DNA from: Nesterenkonia sandarakina
GTDB taxonomy: Bacteria > Actinomycetota > Actinomycetes > Actinomycetales > Micrococcaceae
Direction of reading: 5' to 3'
DNA: 64,000 bases
NCBI RefSeq assembly: GCF_013410215.1
Contig: NZ_JACCFQ010000001.1
Coordinates: 1,116,001 to 1,180,000, forward strand
Shown here: one piece after another, positions 1 through 9,225 of the stretch
How positions within the stretch are numbered: position 1 is the first letter of the stretch
Layout: the number at the start of each line of letters is the position of its first letter
The notes under the pieces: generated by a model
Told to the model about the DNA's origin: nothing
Databases searched by the model: none
The model's input: only the letters and a program-made list of their open reading frames with translations
Translations under genes and position numbers: made by a program

Positions 1-609
1 CTGATCGTGACGCTCTCCACCGTCGCCGTCGTGCTGGCGGTCTCGGTGATGGCCGCGTACTACATCGCTCGGTCCACAACCCTGGGCGGGCGGCGGCTGT
101 TCCAGGTCATCCTGCTGGGCATCGCGATCCCGGTGCAGGCCACGATCATCCCGGTGTACTACCTGATCCAGCAGCTGGGTCTCTATGACACCCTCTGGGC
201 GCTGATCCTGCCGCAGATCGCCTTCGCGATCCCGCTGAGCGTGTTGATCATCGTGAACTTCGTCCGCGACATCCCCATGGAGCTCTTCGAGTCGATGAAG
301 GTGGACGGCGCCGGGGAGTGGAAGATCCTCACCGCGCTGGTGCTGCCGATGGCCAAGCCGGCGCTGATGACCGTGGGCATCTACCAGGCGCTGCAGGTCT
401 GGAACGGATTCCTGTTCCCGCTGGTGCTCACCCAGAGCAGCGACGTCCGGGTGCTGCCGCTCTCACTGTGGGAGTACAGCGGCCAGTTCGGCATCGACGT
501 GCCGGCCACGCTGGCCGCCGTCGTGCTCTCCGCGCTGCCGCTGCTGGTGGTCTACATGCTCGCCCGCCGCCACATCGTGGCCGGGCTGACCGCAGGCTTC
601 GGCAAGTGA
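1..609 (+). CDS. Carbohydrate ABC transporter permease, MalG type (5' partial)
   Basis: The reading frame is open from the first base, so the start lies outside the window; about 202 C-terminal residues are seen, against roughly 280 for the family. It is an inner-membrane subunit of a CUT1 sugar importer. The EAA loop that docks the ATPase is visible as SMKVDGAGEWKILTALVLP, with membrane segments before and after it, and the protein ends in the usual short tail (AGFGK). It is followed after 137 bp by a GH3 glycosidase gene in the same direction, with a strong hairpin between them. The substrate is therefore probably an oligosaccharide trimmed by that enzyme (inference). Family assignment is firm, substrate unknown. 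Confidence 0.9.
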   Translation: MIVTLSTVAVVLAVSVMAAYYIARSTTLGGRRLFQVILLGIAIPVQATIIPVYYLIQQLGLYDTLWALILPQIAFAIPLSVLIIVNFVRDIPMELFESMKVDGAGEWKILTALVLPMAKPALMTVGIYQALQVWNGFLFPLVLTQSSDVRVLPLSLWEYSGQFGIDVPATLAAVVLSALPLLVVYMLARRHIVAGLTAGFGK

Positions 610-635
610 GCTTGAGCCCCACCGATTGATCCCTC

Positions 636-673
636 AGCGAAGCTGCCGGTCCTTCCCGACCGGCAGCTTCGCT
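636..673 (+). terminator. Hairpin terminator after the permease gene
   Basis: Perfect 16-bp inverted repeat (636-651 with 658-673, arm AGCGAAGCTGCCGGTC) around a 6-nt loop, 27 bp after the permease stop. The T-tract is poor. It may end the upstream transcript or lower read-through into the GH3 gene. Confidence 0.7.
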
Positions 674-746
674 GTTCCCCGACCGACCGCGACCACTGCG
701 CTGCACCGACCACGACGGCTGCGCCGAACATCCAAGGAGTTCACAG

Positions 747-3113
747 ATGAGCAACCAGACCCCCGACCGGATCACCGGCCCCTGGAACGATGCCTCGCTC
801 TCGGCGGCCGAGCGCGCGGAGGCGCTGCTGGCGCAGATGACGCTGGAGGAGAAGGTCTCCCAGCTCGGCTCGCACTGGGAGATGCGCGAGGATCCGGACA
901 CCCAGGGGGAGGTCGCGCCGATGGAGGACGCCATGTCCTCGGGCAAGCTGCCCTTCGAATCCGAGATCCTCGACGGCGAGGGCCACCTGACCCGCACCTA
1001 CGGCACGGTGGCGCTCTCGGTGCCCGAGGGTGCTGCGGACCTGCGCCAGCGCCAGGCCGCGGTGATCGCCGCGAACCGGTTCGGGATTCCCGCGATCGCC
1101 CACGAGGAGTGCCTCACCGGCTACACCGCCTACCAGGCCACGGTCTACCCGACCTCGCTGGCCTGGGGCGCCACCTTCGACCCGGAGCTCATCGAAGAGA
1201 TGGCGGCCGCAATCGGTGCAGACATGGCCGCCACCGGAGTCCAGCAGGGACTCTCCCCGGTCCTCGACGTGGTCCGCGACGCCCGCTGGGGTCGCGTGGA
1301 GGAGACCATCGGGGAGGACCCCTATGTGATCGGCACCCTGGCCACCGCCTATGTGAAGGGTCTGCAGTCGGCCGGGATCATCGCCACCCTGAAGCACTTC
1401 GCCGGCTATGCCGCCTCCCGTGCGGCGCGCAACCACGCCCCGGTGCACATGGGCAGGCGCGAACTCATCGACATGATCTTCTACCCCTTCGAGCTCGCCG
1501 TCCGGGAGGGCAAGGTCGGCTCGGTGATGAACTCCTATGCAGACATCGACGGCGAAGCCCCCGCAGCCTCACACTGGCTGCTCACCGAGGTGCTGCGCGA
1601 GCAGTGGGGCTTCGAGGGCACCGTGGTCGCGGACTACTGGTCGGTGGCATTCCTGGAGAAGATGCACCATGTGGCCGCTGACCAGGCCGAGGCCGCCCGG
1701 CTGGCCATCTCGGCCGGTCTTGACGTGGAGCTGCCGCATACCGGCGGCTACCGCACGCTGGCCCAGCAGGTCCGCGACGGCCTGCTCGAGGAATCCGTTC
1801 TGGACGCCTCGGTGCGCCGGGTGCTGCGGCAGAAGGCCGAGCTCCGCCTGCTCGACCGCGGTGCGGACGACGCCGACTGGGAGCCTCGCATCGACGAGTC
1901 GGTGGACCTGGACTCGGCGAGCAACCGCGCCCTGGCCCGCAAGGTGGCGGCGAAGTCGCTGGTGCTGCTGAAGAACGACGGCGTCCTGCCGGCCACCGCT
2001 GAATCGCTGGCGGGCAAGCGGATCGCCGTGGTGGGGCCCTCCGCCGATGAGCCGCGCACCATGATGGGCTGCTACTCCTTCCCGAACCATGTGCTGGCCA
2101 AGTACCCCGCCGGGACCTTCCCGCATAAGGGGATCGGCGTGCCGATGCCCTCGATGCTGGAGTCCCTGCGCGAGGCCTACCCCGAGTCGGAGGTCAGCTA
2201 CAGCTATGGCTCACCGATCGTGAACTACGACGACTCGCAGATCGCGGCGGCGGCTGAGTCCGCTGCGGCTGCCGACCTGGCCGTGGTGACCGTCGGGGAC
2301 CTCGCCGGCATGTTCGGCGCCGGCACCTCCGGTGAGGGCTGTGACGTCGCGGACCTCAAGCTTCCCGGCGCCCAGCAGGAGCTGGTCGAAGCCGTGCTGG
2401 CCACCGGCACCCCCGTGGTGCTCGTGGTCATCTCCGGGCGCCCCTACGCCCTGGGTGACGTCGCGGAGCGCTGCGCGGCGATCGTGCAGGGCTTCTTCCC
2501 CGGCGAGGAGGGCGGCGGCGCCCTCGCAGATCTGCTCCGCGGCGCCATCGAGCCCACCGGCCGGCTTCCGATCGGGGTCCCGGTGCACCCGGGCGGCCAG
2601 CCCTCCGGCTACATCGCAGCCCCGCTGGGCCTGAACAGCCAGGGCGTCTCGAACCTCGATCCCACCCCGCTCTACCCCTTCGGCCACGGACTCAGCTACA
2701 CCTCCGTGGAGTACTCCGAGCTCACCGTCTCGGATGCGGAGCTCGCCGTGGACGGCGCCACGGAGGTCTCGGTGAAGATCACCAACACCGGTGAGCGCCC
2801 CACCGAAGAGGTCGCCCAGCTCTACTTCGGCGATCGGGTGGCCTCCGTGGCCCGCCCGGTGCGTCAGCTGCTGGGCTACGCGAAGGTGGAGCTGGCGCCG
2901 GGTCAGAGCCGCACGGTGACCTTCCAGGTGCACGCCGACCGGTTCTCCTTCACCGGAGTGGACTACCGCCGGATCGTGGAGCCCGGGGCCATCGACCTCT
3001 ACGCCGGGCCCTCCGCGGGGGAGCTGCCGCTGCAGACGCAGCTGGAGCTCACCGGGGCGGTGCGGGAGATCACGGGTCAGCGCGTGCTGACCACCCCGGC
3101 CCGGATCAGCTAA
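747..3113 (+). CDS. Glycoside hydrolase family 3 beta-glycosidase (beta-glucosidase/xylosidase)
   Basis: The 788-residue protein has the full three-part GH3 layout: N-terminal TIM barrel (about 25-330), alpha/beta sandwich (about 400-620) and a C-terminal fibronectin-III-like domain (about 690-760, EEVAQLYFGDR). The barrel has the KHFAGY motif, and the likely nucleophile is Asp296 in VVADYWS. It would release sugars from the non-reducing end of beta-linked oligosaccharides. No signal peptide is seen, so it should act in the cytoplasm on imported substrates, matching the transporter genes around it. The start is supported by AAGGAG 8 nt upstream. Glucosidase and xylosidase cannot be told apart by eye; the nearby xylose genes make a xyloside substrate possible. 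Confidence 0.9.
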   Translation: MSNQTPDRITGPWNDASLSAAERAEALLAQMTLEEKVSQLGSHWEMREDPDTQGEVAPMEDAMSSGKLPFESEILDGEGHLTRTYGTVALSVPEGAADLRQRQAAVIAANRFGIPAIAHEECLTGYTAYQATVYPTSLAWGATFDPELIEEMAAAIGADMAATGVQQGLSPVLDVVRDARWGRVEETIGEDPYVIGTLATAYVKGLQSAGIIATLKHFAGYAASRAARNHAPVHMGRRELIDMIFYPFELAVREGKVGSVMNSYADIDGEAPAASHWLLTEVLREQWGFEGTVVADYWSVAFLEKMHHVAADQAEAARLAISAGLDVELPHTGGYRTLAQQVRDGLLEESVLDASVRRVLRQKAELRLLDRGADDADWEPRIDESVDLDSASNRALARKVAAKSLVLLKNDGVLPATAESLAGKRIAVVGPSADEPRTMMGCYSFPNHVLAKYPAGTFPHKGIGVPMPSMLESLREAYPESEVSYSYGSPIVNYDDSQIAAAAESAAAADLAVVTVGDLAGMFGAGTSGEGCDVADLKLPGAQQELVEAVLATGTPVVLVVISGRPYALGDVAERCAAIVQGFFPGEEGGGALADLLRGAIEPTGRLPIGVPVHPGGQPSGYIAAPLGLNSQGVSNLDPTPLYPFGHGLSYTSVEYSELTVSDAELAVDGATEVSVKITNTGERPTEEVAQLYFGDRVASVARPVRQLLGYAKVELAPGQSRTVTFQVHADRFSFTGVDYRRIVEPGAIDLYAGPSAGELPLQTQLELTGAVREITGQRVLTTPARIS

Positions 3114-3148
3114 GGCTGGGCCCTCCCGCTCCCACCGCAGGTCCGCAG

Positions 3149-3200
3149 CGGGCACAGGGAAGCCCCCGATGCATCAGCGTCGGGGGCTTCCCTGTGCCCG
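3149..3200. terminator. Bidirectional hairpin between convergent genes
   Basis: Perfect 21-bp arms (3149-3169 and 3180-3200) with a 10-nt loop. It sits between the stop of the GH3 gene and the stop of the DUF624 gene, which converge here, so it can serve both. Confidence 0.85.
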
Positions 3201-3252
3201 GCTGGGGTTGAACCGGGTCTGCGTGGGCCCAGGGGCGTCCGGGGCCGCCGGG

Positions 3253-3909
3253 TCAGTTCTGCTGGATCACCAGGTCGGTGCGGATCTGGTGCAGCATCGG
3301 GGCCACTGTGCGGGTCAGCAGCAGCAGCAGGAACGAGGCCAGCAGCACCGGAAGCCAGTCGGAGACCACCACGATGAGCCCGGCGGTGATCACCAGCAGC
3401 GAGACGATCCCCAGTGCGGCCAGCGGAGCCGACGCCGCCCCGTAGAGCGCGACCTTGAACAGGTCCCGGGCGCGGAAGGAGAAGTTCGCGATCACCACCA
3501 GCGCGGCGACGGCGGCGATCACCCCGGCGACGCCGATCACGATGCCTGCCACGATGAAGCCGAGACCCACCTGGGCGTAGGCGGCGTTGAAGGCTGCCAG
3601 CGCCAGCAGCGCCACGGCGGGGACCCAGATCAGCAGCGACTGGGCGAGGCCCTCGATCCAGCCCTTCCAGAAGCGCAGCCAGGGCACGACGTCGTGATCG
3701 GTGCGCCAGGCATAGATTCCGGCGGTGATCGCGGGCCCGAAGAGCAGCGCGCACACCGCGTAGAGCGGGATGTTGCTGGCGTCGGGCTCGAGCAGGAAGA
3801 TGCCGATCAGCGCGGGTGCTGTGGCCAGCACGAAGCCGAGCTCGATGATCAGCAGCCGGTACACGAAGTTCGTGACGCGGCTGAGCGGGCCGTTGCGATC
3901 GATATCCAT
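3253..3909 (-). CDS. DUF624 (YesL-like) membrane protein
   Basis: Membrane protein of 218 residues with about five hydrophobic helices. The N-terminal pattern (short polar head, NFVYRLLIIELGFVL, then an aromatic/Trp-rich loop WLRFWKGW) is that of DUF624/YesL. Such proteins are regularly encoded with LplABC-type oligosaccharide importers; their role is not established. I take the internal ATG at 3909, preceded by GGAG, rather than an in-frame codon 48 bp upstream. It is the last gene of the leftward ABC operon, after the binding-protein gene, and probably helps that transporter (inference). Confidence 0.8.
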   Translation of the reverse strand: MDIDRNGPLSRVTNFVYRLLIIELGFVLATAPALIGIFLLEPDASNIPLYAVCALLFGPAITAGIYAWRTDHDVVPWLRFWKGWIEGLAQSLLIWVPAVALLALAAFNAAYAQVGLGFIVAGIVIGVAGVIAAVAALVVIANFSFRARDLFKVALYGAASAPLAALGIVSLLVITAGLIVVVSDWLPVLLASFLLLLLTRTVAPMLHQIRTDLVIQQN

Positions 3910-3996
3910 AGAGCTCCAAGATAGTGCGCCCCGGCCCGTGAGGGGGCCGGGGCGCATGGGTGGTTCGTCAGGTCCAGTCCTGCAGCACCTTCAGGC

Positions 3997-5712
3997 TTAG
4001 TCTTCAAGCACGTCAGTCTCGATGTTCTCCTGTGCTCGCTGATAGGCCTCGTTGTGCAGGTCCACGAACTCGGCCATGCCGGAGGACTCCAGCTCTGCGA
4101 CGAAGGCGTCCCATTCCTCCATATCGCGCTGACCCAGGATGAACTGGGCGGTCGCGGTGCGGACCTGGTCGGTCAGCTGGGTCTGGTTGATCGAGGCGCG
4201 CTCGCGCTCGAGCTCATCCAGCGGACGGGCCGGTGCCGGCGGCACGAGCTCCTTGTCGTCCATGGACTCGCGGAACTCGATGACCTCGTCGCGGAGCATG
4301 GACTGCACCAGCTCCGTGGAGGAGCCGTGGGCGAGCAGGAACACGCCGTTGTGGTACCCGTAGTCGACGTTGAGCTCTTCCTCCGCATCCGGATTCAACC
4401 CGTGCATGTTCACGTTCTCAGCCAGTTCGCGCGTGCCGTCCTCGGACTTGGTGTAGGTCTCACCCTCCACGCCCCACTTCGCGAACTCCATGCCCTCGTC
4501 GGAGTAGTAGAGCCAGTCGATGAACTGCATCAGCGCAACGAAGTCCTCCTCCTCTGCGACCGGGGCGGACAGCGCGATCCCTGATTCGAAGCGGCTTCCC
4601 GCCACCTTGTCGCCATCTGGGCCGGCCGGCACCCTGATCTGCCGGACTTCCATGCCCTCGTCGCCGACCTCCTCGATTGAGGTGCGGTATTCCAGCACGG
4701 TCTGGTCATTGGCACCGATCACTGCCGAACGACCGGAGGCGAACTTCTGGACCGCCTGGTCGTCGTCCTGGGTCAGTGACTCGGAGTCCATCAGGCCCTC
4801 GTCGACCAGATCCGCGAAGTATCCGACCAGGTCGCGGTATTCGTCCATCGCACCGGCATAGACGAACTCATCGGCCTCGGCGTCGTAGTGCATGCCGTCG
4901 CCGTAGCCCCAACCGGCGCTGGTGCCGAAGTTCGGGGCCGCTGTGGTCAGAGTCGCTTCCAGCGGGCCGTTCTCCGACCAGCGGTCTGAGAACGGAATCA
5001 TATCGGGGTAGGCCTCCTGGACCTGGCGCAGCTGGTCGGCAAACTCATCGAAGCTCTCCGGGTCCTCCAGGCCCAGCTCATCCCAGATGTCGCCGCGCAC
5101 CGCGAAGGAGTACTGGGCCTGAGGTGCCTCGTGAAGGCCTGGGAGGACGTAGAACTTCCCGTCCTCCTGGTACAGCGAGGCGAGGTCCTCCTCGAGTCCC
5201 CATTCCTCGACCTTCTCAAGGAAGTTAGGCATCAGATCCACGTAGTCGCTCACCGGCAGCAGCGCCCCGCCGGCGATGAACTGGGTCTCGTCCCCGGGGT
5301 AGGTGATCGGGATGAAGTCCGGGGCGTCGCCGGCGCCGATGACCAGTGCTCGGCGTTCCGCCCAGTCCGAGAGCGGAGCGTTGCTGGTCTCAAGCGTCAC
5401 CCCGTGCTCCTCCTCAAGCTGGGTGAAGAAGTCCCAGTCACCCTCGATCGGATAGTTCGGGTGATCGCGATAGAGCAACGAGAACTCCACCGGTTCGGTG
5501 GCCACGAAGGTGTCGCCGGCGGCGAAGTCCTCCATGGCCCCGGCGCCGGAGGCTTCCATATCGACCTCGGCGGCCGCGTCGCCTTCTCCCTCGGCGTCGC
5601 CGCCGCAGGAGACCAGCAGCAGCGCCGAGGCGGCCAGGACGGAGGTGATGGGCCAGGTGCGCCGGAAGCGTCGACGTCGTCCCTCAGGGGTGCCGGTGAC
5701 TGGAGTGTTCAT
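3997..5712 (-). CDS. Extracellular solute-binding lipoprotein (LplA/YtcQ type)
   Basis: The 571-residue binding protein is longer than usual CUT1 binding proteins, as expected for the LplA/YtcQ/YesO group. It has an Arg-rich N-terminus, a hydrophobic stretch and a lipobox (LLVSC, lipidated Cys near residue 36), followed by a very acidic Gly/Ala/Glu linker. The mature protein is rich in Asp and Glu, fitting a salt-tolerant host (inference). It should capture an oligosaccharide and deliver it to the two permeases encoded upstream in the same operon. No ATPase is encoded here, so a shared MsmX/MsiK-like ATPase elsewhere is likely. Ligand unknown. Confidence 0.9.
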   Translation of the reverse strand: MNTPVTGTPEGRRRRFRRTWPITSVLAASALLLVSCGGDAEGEGDAAAEVDMEASGAGAMEDFAAGDTFVATEPVEFSLLYRDHPNYPIEGDWDFFTQLEEEHGVTLETSNAPLSDWAERRALVIGAGDAPDFIPITYPGDETQFIAGGALLPVSDYVDLMPNFLEKVEEWGLEEDLASLYQEDGKFYVLPGLHEAPQAQYSFAVRGDIWDELGLEDPESFDEFADQLRQVQEAYPDMIPFSDRWSENGPLEATLTTAAPNFGTSAGWGYGDGMHYDAEADEFVYAGAMDEYRDLVGYFADLVDEGLMDSESLTQDDDQAVQKFASGRSAVIGANDQTVLEYRTSIEEVGDEGMEVRQIRVPAGPDGDKVAGSRFESGIALSAPVAEEEDFVALMQFIDWLYYSDEGMEFAKWGVEGETYTKSEDGTRELAENVNMHGLNPDAEEELNVDYGYHNGVFLLAHGSSTELVQSMLRDEVIEFRESMDDKELVPPAPARPLDELERERASINQTQLTDQVRTATAQFILGQRDMEEWDAFVAELESSGMAEFVDLHNEAYQRAQENIETDVLED

Positions 5713-5803
5713 GTGCGAGTGATCCTTTCGTGCCTGTCCGGGTCATCCATTGATCCGGTGCGAGGTCTGATGCCGCGGGAGAGCTGCGACGCAGCGGGGG
5801 GGG

Positions 5804-6754
5804 TCAAGCCTTGACGGAGCCGAGCATGATGCCGCGGACGAAGTACTTCTGCAGGAACGGGTAGAGGCAGATGATCGGCAGCGTGGTCAGCAGCATCGTG
5901 ACCGACTGCACGTTGGAGGCGATCTGTGTGCTCTCACCGGCCGCCCCGCCCATCTGCTCGGTGCCGGTGGCACCGGCGAGCAGGTTCCGCAGGTACACGG
6001 TGACCGGGTAGAGCTCCCTGCGGTCCAGATAGAGGAAGGCCTGGAACCAGGCGTTCCAGAAGCTCACCGCGTAGAACAGGATCATGGTCGCCATGACGGC
6101 CTTCGAGAGCGGGATCACGATCCGCCACAGGATGCCGTAGGTGGTGAGCCCGTCGATCTCGGCTGCCTCCTCCAGCTCCTCGGAGAAGTTCTCGAAGAAG
6201 GCCTTCATCACCAGCAGGTTGAACACGCTGATCGCGTTGGGCAGCACGATCGCCCAGATCGTGTTGGTGAAGCCGATCGCGTTGATCAGCACGTAGTTCG
6301 GGATCAGGCCGCCGTTGAAGAACATCGTGAACACCGCGACTCCGATGAAGAAGCTGCGTCCCTTCAGGTGCCGCTTGCTCAGCGCGTAGGCGAAGCAGGT
6401 GGTCAGCACCATGGCGATGGCGGTGGCCACCACGGTGTAGATCACGGTGTTCGCGTAGTTGCGCCAGAACATCGAATCGCTCATCACCACCTCGAAGGTG
6501 GTGACGTTGAATCCGCGCGGGATCAGGTTGACTTCGCCGGCATTGATGTAGCCCTCCGAGGAGAAGGACTGGGCGATGATGTTCATGAAGGGATACAGCG
6601 TCACCGCGCAGATCACGATGATCGCGATCCCATTGAAGACTCGGAACGCGGAGTAGGACTTCGAGTCCTTGATCTTGATGGTCTGAGTCGGGCGGGAGCC
6701 GATGCGCGGGTCCTTCTCGACCTTGGTGCCGGGTTCGGCGGGAATGGTCACCAC
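5804..6754 (-). CDS. Carbohydrate ABC transporter permease, LplC/YtcP type
   Basis: Integral membrane permease of 316 residues with six predicted helices, the first in GIAIIVICAVTLYPFMNII. The EAA loop reads EAAEIDGLTTYGILWRIVIP, and the protein ends with the family tail KYFVRGIMLGSVKA. It pairs with the LplB-type permease encoded just upstream; the two reading frames overlap by 7 bp, implying translational coupling. A run of eight C (coding strand) follows the stop codon directly and lies outside the reading frame. Confidence 0.93.
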   Translation of the reverse strand: MVTIPAEPGTKVEKDPRIGSRPTQTIKIKDSKSYSAFRVFNGIAIIVICAVTLYPFMNIIAQSFSSEGYINAGEVNLIPRGFNVTTFEVVMSDSMFWRNYANTVIYTVVATAIAMVLTTCFAYALSKRHLKGRSFFIGVAVFTMFFNGGLIPNYVLINAIGFTNTIWAIVLPNAISVFNLLVMKAFFENFSEELEEAAEIDGLTTYGILWRIVIPLSKAVMATMILFYAVSFWNAWFQAFLYLDRRELYPVTVYLRNLLAGATGTEQMGGAAGESTQIASNVQSVTMLLTTLPIICLYPFLQKYFVRGIMLGSVKA

Positions 6755-7791
6755 AGCGAGTTACCTCCGAGCTTGCGGGCGATGCCGTTGGCGGACAGGA
6801 TCAGGACCAGGCCGATGAGCGCCTCGAACAGGCCGATGGCGGCCGCGTAGGAGAAGTTCGACGAGGTGATTCCCACCCGGTAGACGTAGGTGGCGATGAT
6901 GTCGGCTGTCTCATAGATCAGCGGGTTGTACAGCAGCAGGACCTTCTCGAAGCCCACCGCCATGAAGGTGCCGACGTTGAGGATCAGCAGCACGATCATG
7001 GTCGGGGTGATTCCAGGGATGGTCACGTGCCACATCTGCTTCCAGCGGTTGGCGCCGTCGATCCGGGCCGCCTCATAGAGCTGGGGGTCGATCGTGGTCA
7101 GCGCGGCCAGGTAGAGGATGGTTCCCCAGCCCACGGTCTGCCAGACCTCGGAGGAGACATAGACCGTGCGGAACCATTCCGGAAGCTGCATGAACGGCAT
7201 GGTCTCCCCGCCGAGGGAGCCGATGATCTGGTTGATGGTGCCGTTGACGCTGGTCAGCTGCAGGACCATGCCAGCGACGATCACGATGGACATGAAGTGC
7301 GGCAGGTAGGAGATCGATTGCGCGATCCGCTTGAACTTGTTGCTGCGCAGCTCGTTGAACATCAGTGCGAGCACGATCGGCAGCGGGAAGCAGATCGCCA
7401 GGGTCAGCGCCCCCAGGATGATGGTGTTCCAGAAGACCCGCCAGAAGGTCGGGTCCTGGATGAACATCTCGATGTAGTGCATCCCGACCCACTCATCGCC
7501 GAAGATCGAGGATCCCGGGCGGAACCGGCGGAACGCGATGACGTTGCCGGCCATGGGCAGGTAGCGGAAGATCAGCAGGAACAGCAGCGGCAGGATCAGC
7601 AGCGTGTAGAGCCGCCAGTCGGTCTTCAGCGCGTGCTTCCAGGTGTTGGTGTTGTTGGTCCCGGCGTAGCCCTTGCGGCTGTTTCGACGCTTCTTCTGCG
7701 GCTTGTCGTTCGGGTCGGTGAACTCCGGCACGACGCCGGCTTCACGCAGCGCCGGCTGGCTGCTCCCCTCGGTGACACCGATGGCGCTCAT
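6748..7791 (-). CDS. Carbohydrate ABC transporter permease, LplB/YteP type
   Basis: First gene of the leftward sugar-import operon. The 347-residue permease has a long polar N-terminus of about 50 residues, six hydrophobic helices and the EAA loop EAARIDGANRWKQMWHVTIP. The stretch RYLPMAGNVIAFRRFRPG is typical of the LplB/YteP subfamily. It forms the channel heterodimer with the LplC-type permease. Control is probably by the LacI regulator encoded just upstream: a good promoter and two dyad sites lie in the gap between 7792 and 8003. Confidence 0.93.
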   Translation of the reverse strand: MSAIGVTEGSSQPALREAGVVPEFTDPNDKPQKKRRNSRKGYAGTNNTNTWKHALKTDWRLYTLLILPLLFLLIFRYLPMAGNVIAFRRFRPGSSIFGDEWVGMHYIEMFIQDPTFWRVFWNTIILGALTLAICFPLPIVLALMFNELRSNKFKRIAQSISYLPHFMSIVIVAGMVLQLTSVNGTINQIIGSLGGETMPFMQLPEWFRTVYVSSEVWQTVGWGTILYLAALTTIDPQLYEAARIDGANRWKQMWHVTIPGITPTMIVLLILNVGTFMAVGFEKVLLLYNPLIYETADIIATYVYRVGITSSNFSYAAAIGLFEALIGLVLILSANGIARKLGGNSLW

Positions 7792-7856
7792 GCAGCTCCC
7801 CTCAGAGTGATTCGGCTACCCTGCAGCGAGAAGATGCGACGTGATTCAGGTCACAA

Positions 7857-7870
7857 GGTAAGCGGTTTCC
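7857..7870. promoter_or_regulatory. Likely LacI-family operator at the ABC operon start
   Basis: On the minus strand this reads GGAAACCGCTTACC, close to the LacI-family pattern AAACCG-TT with a central CG. It begins 4 bp downstream of the -10 box and covers the expected transcription start, so bound repressor would block the promoter. Confidence 0.55.
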
Positions 7871-7873
7871 TAG

Positions 7874-7903
7874 AACTTAGTTGCATGGCGCACACTAAGT
7901 CAA
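7874..7903 (-). promoter_or_regulatory. Promoter of the sugar ABC operon
   Basis: On the minus strand, TTGACT (7898-7903) and TAAGTT (7874-7879) are 18 bp apart, a good sigma-70-type promoter pointing into the LplB-type permease gene. A longer dyad (ACTTAG/CTAAGT) spans the -10 to -35 region. Confidence 0.6.
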
Positions 7904-7905
7904 GC

Positions 7906-7919
7906 CAAACCGTGGTTTG
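7906..7919. promoter_or_regulatory. Second dyad upstream of the ABC promoter
   Basis: CAAACC-GT-GGTTTG has perfect 6-bp arms, 2 bp upstream of the -35 box. It could be a second repressor site or an activator site. It is in the region between the lacI-type gene and the operon it probably controls. Confidence 0.5.
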
Positions 7920-8003
7920 AGTCACATCTCGCGACTATGGTCGCCTGGGGATAGAACCGCGTTGGGGCCGGGGTGCCGACGGGATGCGGTCAAGCCGGGG
8001 CGG

Positions 8004-9041
8004 TCAGCGCTGCGGGGTGCTCGCCCGCAGCACCACCCGGGTCTGGATCTTCAGCCGCACCGGCTCCGCGCCGGAGCCCAGGGCCAGGCGCACCGCGCTC
8101 TGGCCCAGCTCGTGCAGCGGGATCTCCACCGAGGTCATCGCCGGGTTCATGTCCTCGGTGAGCCCGACGTTGTCGAAGCCGGCCAGCGAGATGTCAGTCC
8201 CCACACGGAGCCCGTGGTCGCGGATTGCCGTCGCCGCGCCGAAGGCCATCATGTCCGAGGTGGCGAAGACGGTGTCCAGCGGGGCACCGAGGTCCTGCCG
8301 CCGCGCCAGCAGCTCATGCATCCCCACATAGCCGCCGTCGCGGGTGAACTCGGTCTCCACGATCGCGTGGTCGCTGAGCGAGATCCCGCGTTCGGCCAGG
8401 CCGGCGCGGAAGCCGCTGATCCGGTCGGCATTCGTCTGCAGGGTCATCCGCCCGGAGACCACGCCGAAGTCTCGGCCACCGCGATCGACCAGGGCATGGG
8501 CGAGCTTCCGGGCGCCGTCGTGGTTCTGGATGTCCACCAGATCGAAGGGGGAGGGGCCCTGGGTGATCACGACGACGCGCCCTCCGGTCTCGGCATAGGC
8601 GCGCAGCGCGGCCGTGAACTCTTGCGTGTGGGTGTTCTCCTCGTCCCGGGAGCCCGCGACGATGATGGCCTGGGGTCGCTGGCTGCGGAAGGTGCGCAGC
8701 ATCTCCAGCTCGCGGACCGGGCTGCGCTCGGAGGCGGCCATGGTGACCATCAGCCCGGCCTCGCTGGCCCCGGACATGATCCCGGCCGCGATCGCGCTGA
8801 AGTAAGGGTCGGCGACGTCGCTGAGCAGCACCGCCACGGTGGGGGAGGCGCCCTTGGCCACCGTCTGGGCCGAGAGGTTCGGCAGGTAGCCCAGCTCCTC
8901 GGCGGTGCGCTTCACCCGCGCCGCGATGTCCGCGCTGACCCGACGCGAGCTGCCGTTGATCGCCCGCGAGGCGGTGGCGGTGGAGACTCCGGCCGCGCGC
9001 GCCACCTCGGTGAGAGTGATCTGGCGCTGCTGGGCTGCCAT
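8004..9041 (-). CDS. LacI family transcriptional regulator
   Basis: The 345-residue protein has a standard LacI layout: N-terminal helix-turn-helix (about residues 8-55; TLTEVARAAGVSTATASRAI and hinge region ELGYLPN) and a periplasmic-binding-protein-like sugar-sensing domain to the end. GGAAGGAACC before the ATG at 9041 supports the start. It lies directly upstream of the LplB-LplC-binding protein-DUF624 operon on the same strand, and LacI-like dyads lie in that gap, so it is probably the local repressor that senses an imported sugar. Ligand not determinable. Confidence 0.93.
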   Translation of the reverse strand: MAAQQRQITLTEVARAAGVSTATASRAINGSSRRVSADIAARVKRTAEELGYLPNLSAQTVAKGASPTVAVLLSDVADPYFSAIAAGIMSGASEAGLMVTMAASERSPVRELEMLRTFRSQRPQAIIVAGSRDEENTHTQEFTAALRAYAETGGRVVVITQGPSPFDLVDIQNHDGARKLAHALVDRGGRDFGVVSGRMTLQTNADRISGFRAGLAERGISLSDHAIVETEFTRDGGYVGMHELLARRQDLGAPLDTVFATSDMMAFGAATAIRDHGLRVGTDISLAGFDNVGLTEDMNPAMTSVEIPLHELGQSAVRLALGSGAEPVRLKIQTRVVLRASTPQR

Positions 9042-9225
9042 GCGGTTCCTTCCTGGCTCAACGCATCAGGGCAGCCGCACCGTGGCGCCGGGATGTACGG
9101 CGCAGCGGCCGCAGCCGGTATGGACACCGTCCTCAGCTGGGCGGATCACAGACAGTGTGCCACGGCCTTGTGATTCAAGCCAGGGCGCGACCCCTTGCAG
9201 GCAGAAGGCCGGTCTCGCCGCGCAC

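Noticed and set aside
5796-5803. Run of eight G (C on the coding strand) beside the LplC-type gene, a possible phase-variation tract
   Set aside because: It follows the stop codon, so length changes cannot alter the reading frame; it also lies too far from the next start to change translation clearly.
7027-7920. Large open frames opposite real genes, such as this one over the LplB-type permease
   Set aside because: Composition is Arg/His/Gly/Asp-rich without motifs, typical of antisense frames in high-GC DNA; the permease frame has clear family motifs.
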